From assembly GCA_963744345.1 (NCBI GenBank), contig CAVUTD010000027.1:62001-126000 (forward strand): 64,000 nucleotides of DNA, given 5' to 3'. Origin of the DNA: DASTFP01 sp963744345. Its GTDB lineage: Bacteria; Verrucomicrobiota; Verrucomicrobiia; Chthoniobacterales; Terrimicrobiaceae. A program made the position numbers and the translations under genes. The notes under the pieces were generated by a model. That model was not told where the DNA came from, ran no database searches, and saw only the letters and a program-made list of their open reading frames with translations. This document shows, piece by piece, positions 45,101 to 52,302 of this stretch; position 1 is the stretch's first letter; every line of letters starts with the position of its first letter.

Positions 45101-45576
45101 ATGTACTCTGGAAGCCATCGCAGCGTCCAGTTTACCTGCCCGTTCGGATCAACCGGAGACAGACCCGCGACCTCTTTGCGCTGCGGAGCGCGTTGGGTAC
45201 GCAGGTCGACCACCGCCCGAAGATCCTCGAGAACAAGCGCGCGAAACAACCGGCCTTCTCGAAAAAAGGCGCGCCAGGGCCAGTTCAGAGCGATTTCGAC
45301 ACGAGCGACGTCCGCTGCGGTGCGGGATTCTTCTGCGTTTCTGGCGCGGATCTTTACCGCTTCGAGGATGATTGGCTCGGCGAGTCTGGCCTGGATGTTT
45401 CCAATCTCGAGACGCAGCCCCGCTTCAGAAGCGGCTTGCGCCAAGGCAAAGCGAAGCCCACGCGAAAGAAGTGGGGGATGAACAAACCAAAGCAAAAGTG
45501 CGCAGAGCACGACAGCCAGTGCGCTCCGCCATGCTATCCGGCGGCGTTTTGACTTTTCGTTGGCCCGCGAGTTCAT
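42109..45576 (-). CDS. TamB-like translocation/assembly module protein (AsmA/DUF490 type)
   Basis: A protein of about 1155 residues with one N-terminal membrane anchor (IAWRSALAVVLCALLLWFVHPPLL), then a very long series of beta-strands with AsmA-like repeats. The C-terminal TamB domain is recognisable in GEIIPELQLTGTLANPVPLGQVQLKNTRVFLPF and in DSLIQLLTAGMAPKMYAPQG. Such proteins bridge inner and outer membranes and are thought to move lipids. Its ATG (45576) is taken in preference to 45663, since the basic residues and anchor follow directly. It is divergent from the mlaD-like gene 122 bases away, another lipid-transport type gene. Confidence 0.85.
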   Translation of the reverse strand: MNSRANEKSKRRRIAWRSALAVVLCALLLWFVHPPLLSRGLRFALAQAASEAGLRLEIGNIQARLAEPIILEAVKIRARNAEESRTAADVARVEIALNWPWRAFFREGRLFRALVLEDLRAVVDLRTQRAPQRKEVAGLSPVDPNGQVNWTLRWLPEYMEIQRGNLEFVAPNQSYYFEDISADFSEDRPGTFRASGAELGAGFVHQSVGSLTGITAWKEGTLYLASLDLWGGVKIERFAAQLARPGGVALGFEATVYGGSLRIDVSFDSGKSPLAIDAAVGGSQVEVAPLAALLGLPGNAEGVIRDVKFTFRGSPDQALDGEASLRLAAEGFRWNKRGWESLAFGGSMIHRRLAISDFELKQKENILTGSGEFSLDEGWLGIARAPFALNATASIRDLAALAGLLGPPFDEMTGRMSLSGSINGQAGKLGGFISLEASAMGFRKRPIDSGRLDVIFSNTEAQISRCEFWSGKDFLVATGTLDVWPPHNYSGEIRVETQDISKYRDFYHRMDFSTIRAGAARIRWQGDGTATAHSGAFDLTLDDLSSPYTPSGLTGRFAGTYSPENVYFSSFDLEHGTLRFSTRATLARSGIRLNDAVLRSGGSSLAEAEVYLPVDPFEMMSGKSPKEAIHRDNNLYARVVSRDPLSIRDLFCLTGNDLPVDGTVEADLNIGGTPAAPIFDGKIQGRGLMRRFAEGSSPPAEFKATFQGSEGLASIAAELASSGLPPAVLKSEIPFGIIRSADRTLRWMDPEGRISASLEIPRANLAILRPLFADIKRMDGLLAGSLAMSGTIRKPLLEGQLLISGGQLEISSSAPVLASVNGGVTFNTSRVTVEAFGGKIGEGTFEIRGGASLDNLFDPYYELFFYAHHADVARIAGLQAKANISLYASGDSAGGIVKGSLRFVDGRFTRRIEITPLLVAPPAEEKVFAPPQYGNFIPSFFKNWKIDVSIGNETPFLFSGNAASGEIIPELQLTGTLANPVPLGQVQLKNTRVFLPFTAMTIAEGHLHFLEDSPWSPLLDVRGTAQALDYQVQTYAFGPLSERRVILRSDPPLPQDSLIQLLTAGMAPKMYAPQGLVEMQASGSFEPMRGKFDPQAFEIGTRANGFARSNAPPPHFGGRATLRGRFELWRGLSLMNESDVFGLSEGPAYFSLRLR

Positions 45577-45698
45577 CTTCAGTCCATTAGCATATCGAGA
45601 GGACTCCAGCACGTACAAGCTCCCCCACGCCCTTCCGCCTTGAAGCCAAAGCAGTTTGCTCATAGAAGAAGCCCGGGCGCTTCGCCCAGCCGCAAACC

Positions 45699-46634
45699 AT
45701 GATGAAGAGAAATATTAACGACTGGGTGATCGCCCTGACTGTGATCGCCTGCAGCATTTTTCTCTTTCTAGCGTTGGCCTTCGCCTTGAGCGGCACATCG
45801 TTGGGAAAGCCTTCCCGGGTTCTGCGAGTCAATTTCTACGACATCACCGGAATCGCTCTTGGCTCGCAGGTGAAATACGCAGGCGCTATCGCGGGGAAGG
45901 TTTCCAACATTCGCATGCTCGATGCCCAGGAACGTGCGAACTCAGGCGATCCCTTTAATGCCATCGAAGTTACCTTGGCCTTGAACGACGGTGTCCCTTC
46001 GCTTCCTCAGGACATTACCGCAAGCGTAGCGGCGGACACCTTGCTAAGTGACAAATTCATCCTCCTCTCGGGTGGATCCTCAAACTCGCAAGCTCTGGCT
46101 GCTGACACCGTGCTTCAAGGGATCACACCAACCACCTTCGACAAACTCACCCGCGACATCGATTCCGCGATCGCGGGCCTGCGTCGCATCATGAGCGGCA
46201 CGCATGGCGAAGCGGGTGATATCTTCGACCGCATTCGTCTCTTGCTGACGGAGATGCAATCGCTTCTGACCCAAGCAAAACCTGTGCTCGAGGACGCACG
46301 ATCGCTCAGCGCAGATGCTCGACAGTTGGTTGCGGACAACAAAGTGCCAATTTCGCGAGCTATCAGCCAGCTCGAAGGGGCCGCGAGCGCGTTGGAAAAG
46401 CTCGCGACCAGCGGCGACAAGCTTGTGCTCAATAATGAAAAAAAAATCAATTCGACCATCTCCGACCTCAAGGTTAGCTCCGAGAACCTGAAAGTCACCT
46501 CGACGTATGCGAAGATTTTTCTTCGCAATTTGTCGGAGCGTCCCTCGCAACTCATTTGGGGCAACCGCAAGCCGCCGATCTTGCCCAGCGAACAGCAGAT
46601 CCTTCGAAGCTCCAAGGCTTTGCCGGCGAACTAA
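45699..46634 (+). CDS. MlaD/MCE-domain protein
   Basis: A single N-terminal span (VIALTVIACSIFLFLALAFALSG) followed by an MCE domain (RVLRVNFYDITGIALGSQVKYAGAIAGKVSNI, PQDITASVAADTLLSDKFILLSGG), then a long coiled-coil-like helical stretch (about 145-290). In other bacteria these bind lipids and work with an MlaE/MlaF-type ABC permease in outer-membrane phospholipid transport; the permease is not in this window. Its TAA overlaps the next ATG (TAATG). Confidence 0.88.
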   Translation: MMKRNINDWVIALTVIACSIFLFLALAFALSGTSLGKPSRVLRVNFYDITGIALGSQVKYAGAIAGKVSNIRMLDAQERANSGDPFNAIEVTLALNDGVPSLPQDITASVAADTLLSDKFILLSGGSSNSQALAADTVLQGITPTTFDKLTRDIDSAIAGLRRIMSGTHGEAGDIFDRIRLLLTEMQSLLTQAKPVLEDARSLSADARQLVADNKVPISRAISQLEGAASALEKLATSGDKLVLNNEKKINSTISDLKVSSENLKVTSTYAKIFLRNLSERPSQLIWGNRKPPILPSEQQILRSSKALPAN

Positions 46635-47635
46635 TGATGCTGACGGCCGCTGCTTTAGAGATTCCGGTTGAACTCGCCCCCGCCGACGATACTCTCACGA
46701 AGGTGAGTTGGCTTAAGAGACTACGTGGTTGCCTACAGCTTGCATTGCTGCTCACCTCAGCCGTCTCCGTCGCAGCAGCGCAGAGCTTTATCGTCGTAGA
46801 CAATCAGACCGGTCTCATCTTCAACTCCAAAAATCCGAATGAAAAATTGCAGGTCGGCAGCCTGACAAAGGTAGCGACCGCGGTGGTTACATTCGACTGG
46901 GCGCAACTGAACAAAACCGACCTCAGCCAGTTCGCGATCGTTTCCCCGCGAGCACTGCAGGCGGGAGGCATCAACCCTGTCGGCTTGCAAGCAGGAGATT
47001 CTCTGAGCCTGCGCGATCTTCTTTATACGGCGCTCATGGCGTCCGACAATGTCGCAGCCACTGCCCTCGCTGAGCATGTCGGAGCGAAGTTGCCAAACCC
47101 GCAAGGTCTCGGTCCGGTCAGCAACTTCGTTTCACACATGAACGCCCTCGCAAGGACCCTCGGGATGAAGCGAACTCTTTTCCTGAATCCGTCTGGAACC
47201 GAAAATATCGAAGGCGCCCTGCCTTACTCCACAGCTTCTGACATCGCGCGTTTGACTCGCTACGCTTATAGTGAAGCGGACTTCCCCTTCTTCGTCTCCC
47301 AGAAGAGCCGAATTGTGCACATCTTCCGCGGCGGCTTGGATACGCCCTTCGAGCTCAGAAATACGAACGAGCTGCTTGATCAAGAGGGCATCGATGGAGT
47401 GAAGACGGGTCGCACCCGTCGGGCAGGGGACTGCCTGATTCTTTCCGCTGAACGCAAACCGGACGTAAAACGACAGGGCCAGAGCGTCCTGGTCACTCCC
47501 CGCCGCATCGTTGTCGTCCTGCTTGGCTCGCCAGACCGCTTCGGAGAAGGGATGGCTTTGACGCGCCAAGGTTGGGGGCTTTACGAACAGTGGGCAGCCC
47601 AAGGACGCAAAATCAACAAGAACGAGGCGCTTTAA
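46634..47635 (+). CDS. D-alanyl-D-alanine carboxypeptidase (S11 family)
   Basis: Penicillin-binding-type enzyme trimming peptidoglycan stem peptides in the periplasm. The three active-site motifs are present: SxxK as S76-LTK, S137-DN, and K257-TG (counted from ATG 46634). A hydrophobic segment at about 31-49 (GCLQLALLLTSAVSVAAAQ) is the signal or anchor after an unusually long polar start. The C-terminal domain of DacA is absent or short. It lies between mlaD and pfkA in one tight transcript. Confidence 0.9.
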   Translation: MMLTAAALEIPVELAPADDTLTKVSWLKRLRGCLQLALLLTSAVSVAAAQSFIVVDNQTGLIFNSKNPNEKLQVGSLTKVATAVVTFDWAQLNKTDLSQFAIVSPRALQAGGINPVGLQAGDSLSLRDLLYTALMASDNVAATALAEHVGAKLPNPQGLGPVSNFVSHMNALARTLGMKRTLFLNPSGTENIEGALPYSTASDIARLTRYAYSEADFPFFVSQKSRIVHIFRGGLDTPFELRNTNELLDQEGIDGVKTGRTRRAGDCLILSAERKPDVKRQGQSVLVTPRRIVVVLLGSPDRFGEGMALTRQGWGLYEQWAAQGRKINKNEAL

Positions 47636-47637
47636 CT

Positions 47638-48714
47638 ATGCAAACCAGAATCGGCGTTTTGACAAGCGGAGGCGATTGCCCGGGACTCAACGCGGTGATC
47701 CGCGGCATTTGTCGCTCGGCATACAAGCTGGGCTGGGAGGTCCTTGGATTTAAGGACGGCTATGAAGGTCTTTTGCCTCCGGGGGATTTCCTGGTTCTCG
47801 ATAGAAGGAGCACGTCTGGAATAATGCATCTGGGGGGCACGATCCTTGGAACGACTAACCGTGGTCATTTCGTCGCCAAGATCGCCGCGGGCGAGAGGGC
47901 AATGATTCCGAAGAAGGTCGTTGACGACGCCAAAGAGACTTTCACCAAGCTCGGGCTCTCGGCGTTGATCGCTATCGGCGGGGACGGATCCCTTTCGACG
48001 GCGCTTCAGCTTTACGAAGCGGGCATTCCCATAATCGGAGTTCCCAAGACGATTGACAATGATCTCGAAGCCACGGCCATGACCTTTGGTTTCGATTCGG
48101 CCGTCGCCTGTGTGGCCGATGCTCTGGATCGACTCCACACGACCGCCACCAGCCATAAGCGCGTCATGGTGCTCGAAGTCATGGGACGCCACACAGGCTG
48201 GATCGCCCTCTATGGCGGTTTCGCGGGCGGCGCCGATGTGATTCTCATCCCCGAAATTCCTTTTGAATACGCAAAGGTTGCCGCGGAGGTCACGCGGCGG
48301 GACCAGCAGGGTGCTAAAAGCACCATGATCGTTGTCTCCGAAGGCGCCGCACCCAAGGAGGGAAAACAACTGCGTCACGAGACGGCCAGCGGCGAACACC
48401 GGCTCGGCGGCGTCGCCGACATTGTCGGCGCCGAGGTGGCCCACCGCACTGGCAAAGAAGTCCGCACCTGTGTGCTGGGGCACCTTCAGCGCGGCGGCGC
48501 CCCTACCACACTCGACCGCATTCTCGGCACCCGCTTCGGCATAAGTGCCGTTCACCTCATCACTGAGAAGAAGTTCGGCACGATGGTCAGCTATCAAAAC
48601 TATCTCACGGTCGATGTTCCAATTTCACATGCAGTAAACCGCCTGCGCAGGGTTGATCCTGAGGGACAGATGGTGGAGACGGCTCGATCGGCTGAAATCT
48701 CCTTCGGCGATTGA
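47638..48714 (+). CDS. pfkA: 6-phosphofructokinase
   Basis: Phosphorylates fructose 6-phosphate. GVLTSGGDCPGLNAVIRG opens the protein (ATG 47638). The donor site reads IGGDGS with Gly at the position that is Asp in PPi-dependent enzymes, while GVPKTIDNDL has Lys where E. coli has Gly. This Gly/Lys mixture is known from ATP-dependent 'group III' enzymes, so ATP use is likely but not certain. MGRHTGWIALYGG and LGHLQRGGAPTTLDR are typical. 358 residues. Confidence 0.93.
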   Translation: MQTRIGVLTSGGDCPGLNAVIRGICRSAYKLGWEVLGFKDGYEGLLPPGDFLVLDRRSTSGIMHLGGTILGTTNRGHFVAKIAAGERAMIPKKVVDDAKETFTKLGLSALIAIGGDGSLSTALQLYEAGIPIIGVPKTIDNDLEATAMTFGFDSAVACVADALDRLHTTATSHKRVMVLEVMGRHTGWIALYGGFAGGADVILIPEIPFEYAKVAAEVTRRDQQGAKSTMIVVSEGAAPKEGKQLRHETASGEHRLGGVADIVGAEVAHRTGKEVRTCVLGHLQRGGAPTTLDRILGTRFGISAVHLITEKKFGTMVSYQNYLTVDVPISHAVNRLRRVDPEGQMVETARSAEISFGD

Positions 48715-49241
48715 TGGCAAGGCCAACCGATGCCTTACGAGCGGCGGTGCGCGACGTCATCGATTTCCCCAAGCCAGGAATTCTCTTCAAGGATATCACC
48801 CCCATCCTTGGCGATGGAAACCTCCTGCGCACAGCCGTCGATTGTCTGGTGGCCGATTGTGCCGGACAACAGATCCGGAAGATCGTCGGCATCGATGCCC
48901 GGGGCTTTCTCTTCGGAGCCACGGTCGCCGATCGCCTGGGCATCGGTTTTGTTCCCGTACGCAAGCGAGGGAAGCTGCCGTGGAAAACGGAGTGTCTCTC
49001 GTACAAGCTTGAATACGGCGAAGCCGCGATGGAGGTCCATATCGACGCTTTTGAACCGGGCGAACGTGTTTCGCTAATAGATGATCTACTAGCTACCGGC
49101 GGCACAGCGGCGGCCGCAGCAAAGCTCATCACGAAGGCGGGGGGAAATGTTGTCCAGGCTCAGTTTCTCATTGAGCTCGAGGGTCTTGACGGTCGAGCGG
49201 CTATCGCGCCGTTACCCGCAAAGTCAATCCTGGTTTACTAA
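48714..49241 (+). CDS. apt: Adenine phosphoribosyltransferase
   Basis: Salvages adenine to AMP with PRPP. IDFPKPGILFKDITPIL is the conserved Apt start, GIDARGFLFGATVADRLGI and VSLIDDLLATGGTAAAA (PRPP loop) are diagnostic. ATG 48714 overlaps the pfkA stop (TGATG), so it is coupled to pfkA. 175 residues, normal length. Confidence 0.95.
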   Translation: MARPTDALRAAVRDVIDFPKPGILFKDITPILGDGNLLRTAVDCLVADCAGQQIRKIVGIDARGFLFGATVADRLGIGFVPVRKRGKLPWKTECLSYKLEYGEAAMEVHIDAFEPGERVSLIDDLLATGGTAAAAAKLITKAGGNVVQAQFLIELEGLDGRAAIAPLPAKSILVY

Positions 49242-49468
49242 GGTCGCGCGATTCACGGCACTTAGCCAGGCCAGATGGAGTCAAAGTGACCACGCACATG
49301 ATTCCGGGATCTTAAGAATGGCGCGAGCGCCGGCGCAGGGCACTGAGGAGCAGTTTTTTCGCGGGTCCTGAGTATTCCCCTCACGCGGAGCGCGGCGGTA
49401 TTTGTAGACGTTTTTGCCTGGTCTTCTTTCCGGTTGACCGGGTTGCACGCCGTTGCTAGAGGGGGAGC

Positions 49469-49768
49469 GTGACTTTTCGCTCCCTCGCCCTGTCCGTAAT
49501 AACGGCTTTTCTTGTCACCGGCTGCGCTGAGTTCGTCGACGCCCTCCTCGCCCCCGATACCGTCGTGTATGTCGGCGACAGCCCTTACCCGACGGTCTTT
49601 GATCCCTATTACAATCAGCCGAAGATTTACCGTCACCCTCGCTATTACGAATCAACTAGCAAGAAGACCAAGGGCAACAAGGTGTTCAAAACCACCACCG
49701 TGAAGGACCAATACGGAACCACCGTTTATAAGAACACGACCTCTCATAAAAAGAAAAAGAAGAAATAG
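49469..49768 (+). CDS. Small lipoprotein, unknown function
   Basis: 99 residues from GTG 49469. SLALSVITAFLVTGC is a lipoprotein signal with lipobox LVTGC. The mature part is Tyr/Pro-rich (YVGDSPYPTVFDPYYNQPKIYRHPRYYES), then a Lys/Thr-rich tail ending in a run of lysines. The basic C terminus might bind anionic envelope polymers. I do not recognise a family. It is six bases before the next small secreted-protein gene. Confidence 0.6.
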   Translation: MTFRSLALSVITAFLVTGCAEFVDALLAPDTVVYVGDSPYPTVFDPYYNQPKIYRHPRYYESTSKKTKGNKVFKTTTVKDQYGTTVYKNTTSHKKKKKK

Positions 49769-49774
49769 CCGCTC

Positions 49775-50122
49775 ATGAAATCTCGCTTCTTTCTCTTCAT
49801 TTTGCTGGGCGTCGCCAACGCATTCGCATCCGATCTCGACTTCACGCTCATTAATGAGACCCCGCGAAGCTTCGAGGGCATATACATCACCGCTTCTCAG
49901 AATGAGGATTGGGACGCCAACCTCCTGCTCAAGGGAAAAGTGCTAAGCGCTCGGGAAAAACTCGAGGTGCGCTTCAAGCGCGACGCCCAATCACAAACCT
50001 GGGACTTCAACTTCGTGGACGACCAGGGACTTTCGGTGACCTTCGATGATGTCAGGCTCAACAACGTTGAGACGATCACATTAAAGGACGTCAACGGGCA
50101 GATTACAGCCGAGATCGAGTAA
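49775..50122 (+). CDS. Small secreted protein, unknown function
   Basis: 115 residues with a signal peptide (FFLFILLGVANAFA) and a mature beta-rich domain (LDFTLINETPRSFEGIYITAS, KLEVRFKRDAQSQTWDFNFVDDQG, ITLKDVNGQITAEIE). It looks like a compact periplasmic beta-sandwich. Related short proteins occur in Verrucomicrobiota genomes, but I cannot name a family. Directly follows the lipoprotein gene. Confidence 0.65.
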   Translation: MKSRFFLFILLGVANAFASDLDFTLINETPRSFEGIYITASQNEDWDANLLLKGKVLSAREKLEVRFKRDAQSQTWDFNFVDDQGLSVTFDDVRLNNVETITLKDVNGQITAEIE

Positions 50123-50128
50123 AATAGA

Positions 50129-50162
50129 TCAGCCGACTTTCTGTCCAGGGCACATCGGCTGA
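50129..50162 (+). terminator. Hairpin after the secreted-protein gene, possible terminator
   Basis: TCAGCCGA (50129-50136) and TCGGCTGA (50155-50162) form a perfect 8-base inverted repeat with an 18-base loop, 7 bases after the stop codon. No T run follows, so termination efficiency is doubtful. Confidence 0.4.
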
Positions 50163-50266
50163 CAAACTAACTCTTGTGCCAGGGCAAATTTTCTTTGCGC
50201 GAGGCTCCTTCGTGGACCGCCATGCTCTACCCTCACTTTGCAAAAGCACGGAATGGATTTGCCGCT

Positions 50267-50998
50267 TCATGCAAGGAAATTGTGCGAATTCCGGGCTAGC
50301 GGCTGTTCGCGAATCTGCTCTCTGACCAGACGGTAAAAGATCGCCAGATGCGTACAAGCTAATAAGGGAACGAGAAAACCGGGGATGAGCAGCCAGGGAA
50401 GTGTTGACATGATCGCAGTTCCGGGTTCGGTGAAGATCAAGCGCAGCGGCCCAGGCGCTGATGTCGCGCCCAAGGTGACGGCAGCGATCAAATCGACGAG
50501 CCCAAAAACGTTCCACGCCCATACCGCCGGACGTGCGGGCAAAGGCTTTTTGTGTGCCCACCACGCGAGCGGTCCCGCTGCGAGGCCCACGAAAATATCA
50601 CCCCAGCCGGCTACCGGAGCAAAGGGTTCCGGCAGACGTCCCGCCGCATAGAGGACCAAAAACACGACGCCTAAGATACGTATGGTGTTTACCCCGATGA
50701 GCAGAGCTACGGGGACCTCCAGCAAAGCTTGATGCAATCGAACTGATCGAAGCATGATCAAGCAGAGAATCACGATGGGTAGTACTACCGTTAGGCCAAG
50801 ACCGCTCACTCCAACCCCATGCTGATCGTGGAGAGCTTCACTCGCCGCCAATATCGTGACCAAGAGAAACCACACGGCCAAGAGCGACGCCAGACGGATG
50901 CGCGTAAGGACATCGTCTCCAAATCCTGCGGCTAAGGCCGAAATCGCGATGGCTGCACAGGCCGTCAATCCCATCGATGCCAAAAGGTCCACTTCCAT
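50267..50998 (-). CDS. Multispanning membrane protein, unknown function
   Basis: About 243 residues with seven or so hydrophobic spans (LTACAAIAISALAAGF, LLAVWFLLVTILAA, LTVVLPIVILCLIML, ALLIGVNTIRILGVVFLVLY, WGDIFVGLAAGPLAWW, GLVDLIAAVTLG, LPWLLIPGFLVPLLACTHLAIFY). The conserved-looking GWGDIFVGLAA is frequent in small uncharacterised membrane proteins of this type. ATG 50998 lies 7 bases after a 12-base palindrome, so the gene is probably repressed by the MarR-family regulator encoded just upstream. Confidence 0.7.
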   Translation of the reverse strand: MEVDLLASMGLTACAAIAISALAAGFGDDVLTRIRLASLLAVWFLLVTILAASEALHDQHGVGVSGLGLTVVLPIVILCLIMLRSVRLHQALLEVPVALLIGVNTIRILGVVFLVLYAAGRLPEPFAPVAGWGDIFVGLAAGPLAWWAHKKPLPARPAVWAWNVFGLVDLIAAVTLGATSAPGPLRLIFTEPGTAIMSTLPWLLIPGFLVPLLACTHLAIFYRLVREQIREQPLARNSHNFLA

Positions 50999-51004
50999 AA
51001 TTAA

Positions 51005-51016
51005 GTGTATATACAC
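51005..51016. promoter_or_regulatory. Candidate MarR operator (palindrome GTGTATATACAC)
   Basis: A perfect 12-base palindrome 6 bases before the start codon of the membrane-protein gene, in A/T-rich sequence. It matches, at 10 of 12 positions, a site in front of the MarR gene (51470-51482). Confidence 0.6.
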
Positions 51017-51042
51017 ATATATGAGAAAAGGGCAAGATTAAA

Positions 51043-51465
51043 TCAGGCGGTGAGCGCTGCGAGCAGATCGCGGACACCTGAACGGCGCAGGACTTTGCCC
51101 ACGCTGCCTTGCGCTTGCTTCCAAGCGCCGAAGGCTGCCAGGGCCGCGGCTTCGCCCCGCTTGGTGATTTTGATACGGCGGACACGTCCGTCCGCATCGG
51201 ACAACGTTTCGATAAATTCTTTCTTCTCTAGAGGACGAAGGTTTCTGGTCAGCGTCGTTCGTTCAAGCCCCAACTGCCCCGCTAACTGGCTGAGAGGTAC
51301 AGGGCCGGTTTGCGCCAAGGCGACCAAGACGGTGAATTGCGTTGCGCGCAGACCGGTTCCCCGAAAGCTCGCTTCATAGTGTTGAGTCACTGCGCGGCTC
51401 GCACGCCGCAGGGCAGAACAGGAACATTCGCGACAGAGCCGGAAGGGAGAGACGGGCGCAGGCAT
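51043..51465 (-). CDS. MarR-family transcriptional regulator
   Basis: 140 residues with the winged-helix pattern of MarR: LRATQFTVLVALAQTGPVPLSQLAGQLGLERTTLTRNLRPLEKKEFIETLSDADGRVRRIKITKRGEAA. The N terminus has three cysteines in a short stretch (CRECSCSAL), which may sense oxidants or metals. It is encoded 44 bases ahead of the membrane-protein gene on the same strand, and candidate operators lie before both genes. Confidence 0.88.
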   Translation of the reverse strand: MPAPVSPFRLCRECSCSALRRASRAVTQHYEASFRGTGLRATQFTVLVALAQTGPVPLSQLAGQLGLERTTLTRNLRPLEKKEFIETLSDADGRVRRIKITKRGEAAALAAFGAWKQAQGSVGKVLRRSGVRDLLAALTA

Positions 51466-51469
51466 CTAG

Positions 51470-51482
51470 GTGTAGATACAAC
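51470..51482. promoter_or_regulatory. Candidate MarR operator ahead of marR
   Basis: GTGTAGATACAAC, an imperfect palindrome related to the 51005-51016 site, within a larger CTAG...CTAG symmetry (51466-51488). It sits 4 bases before the MarR start codon, as expected for autorepression. Confidence 0.5.
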
Positions 51483-51548
51483 ATCTAGCCCTATCAGCAA
51501 GATTCTGCCACGCTCAATGGGTGAAGCACAATTGAACAGCTCAGTAGC

Positions 51549-52016
51549 CTACTGATGTGACCTTTCCAGGGATACGGCAACGCAGATGGACAAAAAACCA
51601 AAGAGCAAGAGCCATGAGCGGAGGGCCTGGGCTCTTTCCCATTTGTTCCTGATTTCCCTCCAGTTCTGGGGTGGATTATTCGGGTCCCATTTCCCGGTCG
51701 CCAGGTTGATGGGAACGTTCAGGATTACTGTAAAGGTGAGAGCAGCGGTAAAGAAAGCTGCGGTGAGCCATCGGGTGAGCTTAACGGATCCGCTTGGTCC
51801 GGCGTAATGGAGCGCATAGGCGATAGGGACAATCACGCATAGAGTCATCAGGATCGGCATTATGCGTCCAAATGTCTTCAGCAGGCCTTGTTCGACCTGA
51901 ACATGGTACCTTTGCGGAAGGTCGCGAAGAACAGGGTGCACGAAAGCGTAGGACCCGAACTCAGCGCAAGCCGTGAACCCGCTTAATACGAGGACGACGA
52001 AGGTCAAAAAGTCCAT
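51549..52016 (-). CDS. DUF1772-like membrane protein
   Basis: 155 residues with four hydrophobic spans and the family-typical NVPINLATGKWDP together with the preceding aromatic HPVLRDLP segment. Function in the family is unknown. It is a single gene between the MarR unit and the subtilase. Confidence 0.72.
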   Translation of the reverse strand: MDFLTFVVLVLSGFTACAEFGSYAFVHPVLRDLPQRYHVQVEQGLLKTFGRIMPILMTLCVIVPIAYALHYAGPSGSVKLTRWLTAAFFTAALTFTVILNVPINLATGKWDPNNPPQNWREIRNKWERAQALRSWLLLFGFLSICVAVSLERSHQ

Positions 52017-52302
52017 AGGTTACCTTGACTGTATGGCCTGATATCTCGTGAGAGAACAGTCTCAACGCTTCGGTCAAGGCGGCAAATCTCATGCGGATGG
52101 AAGCATCTTTTTAAAAGAACACGGCGCGTTCTGTTTCGACCAAACGGCATGTGCCTTAAGGCAGCGCCGCGCGTTCACCACTGTTCGGCGCCGGAAAGCT
52201 CTGGCACGCGAGGCATCGAAGCATACGGACGGCACGGCCCGTATGCTCCCCAACCTTCCTCGCTACAGCTTACGTGCGAGACTTAGCAGGCAATCAGCGG
52301 AC

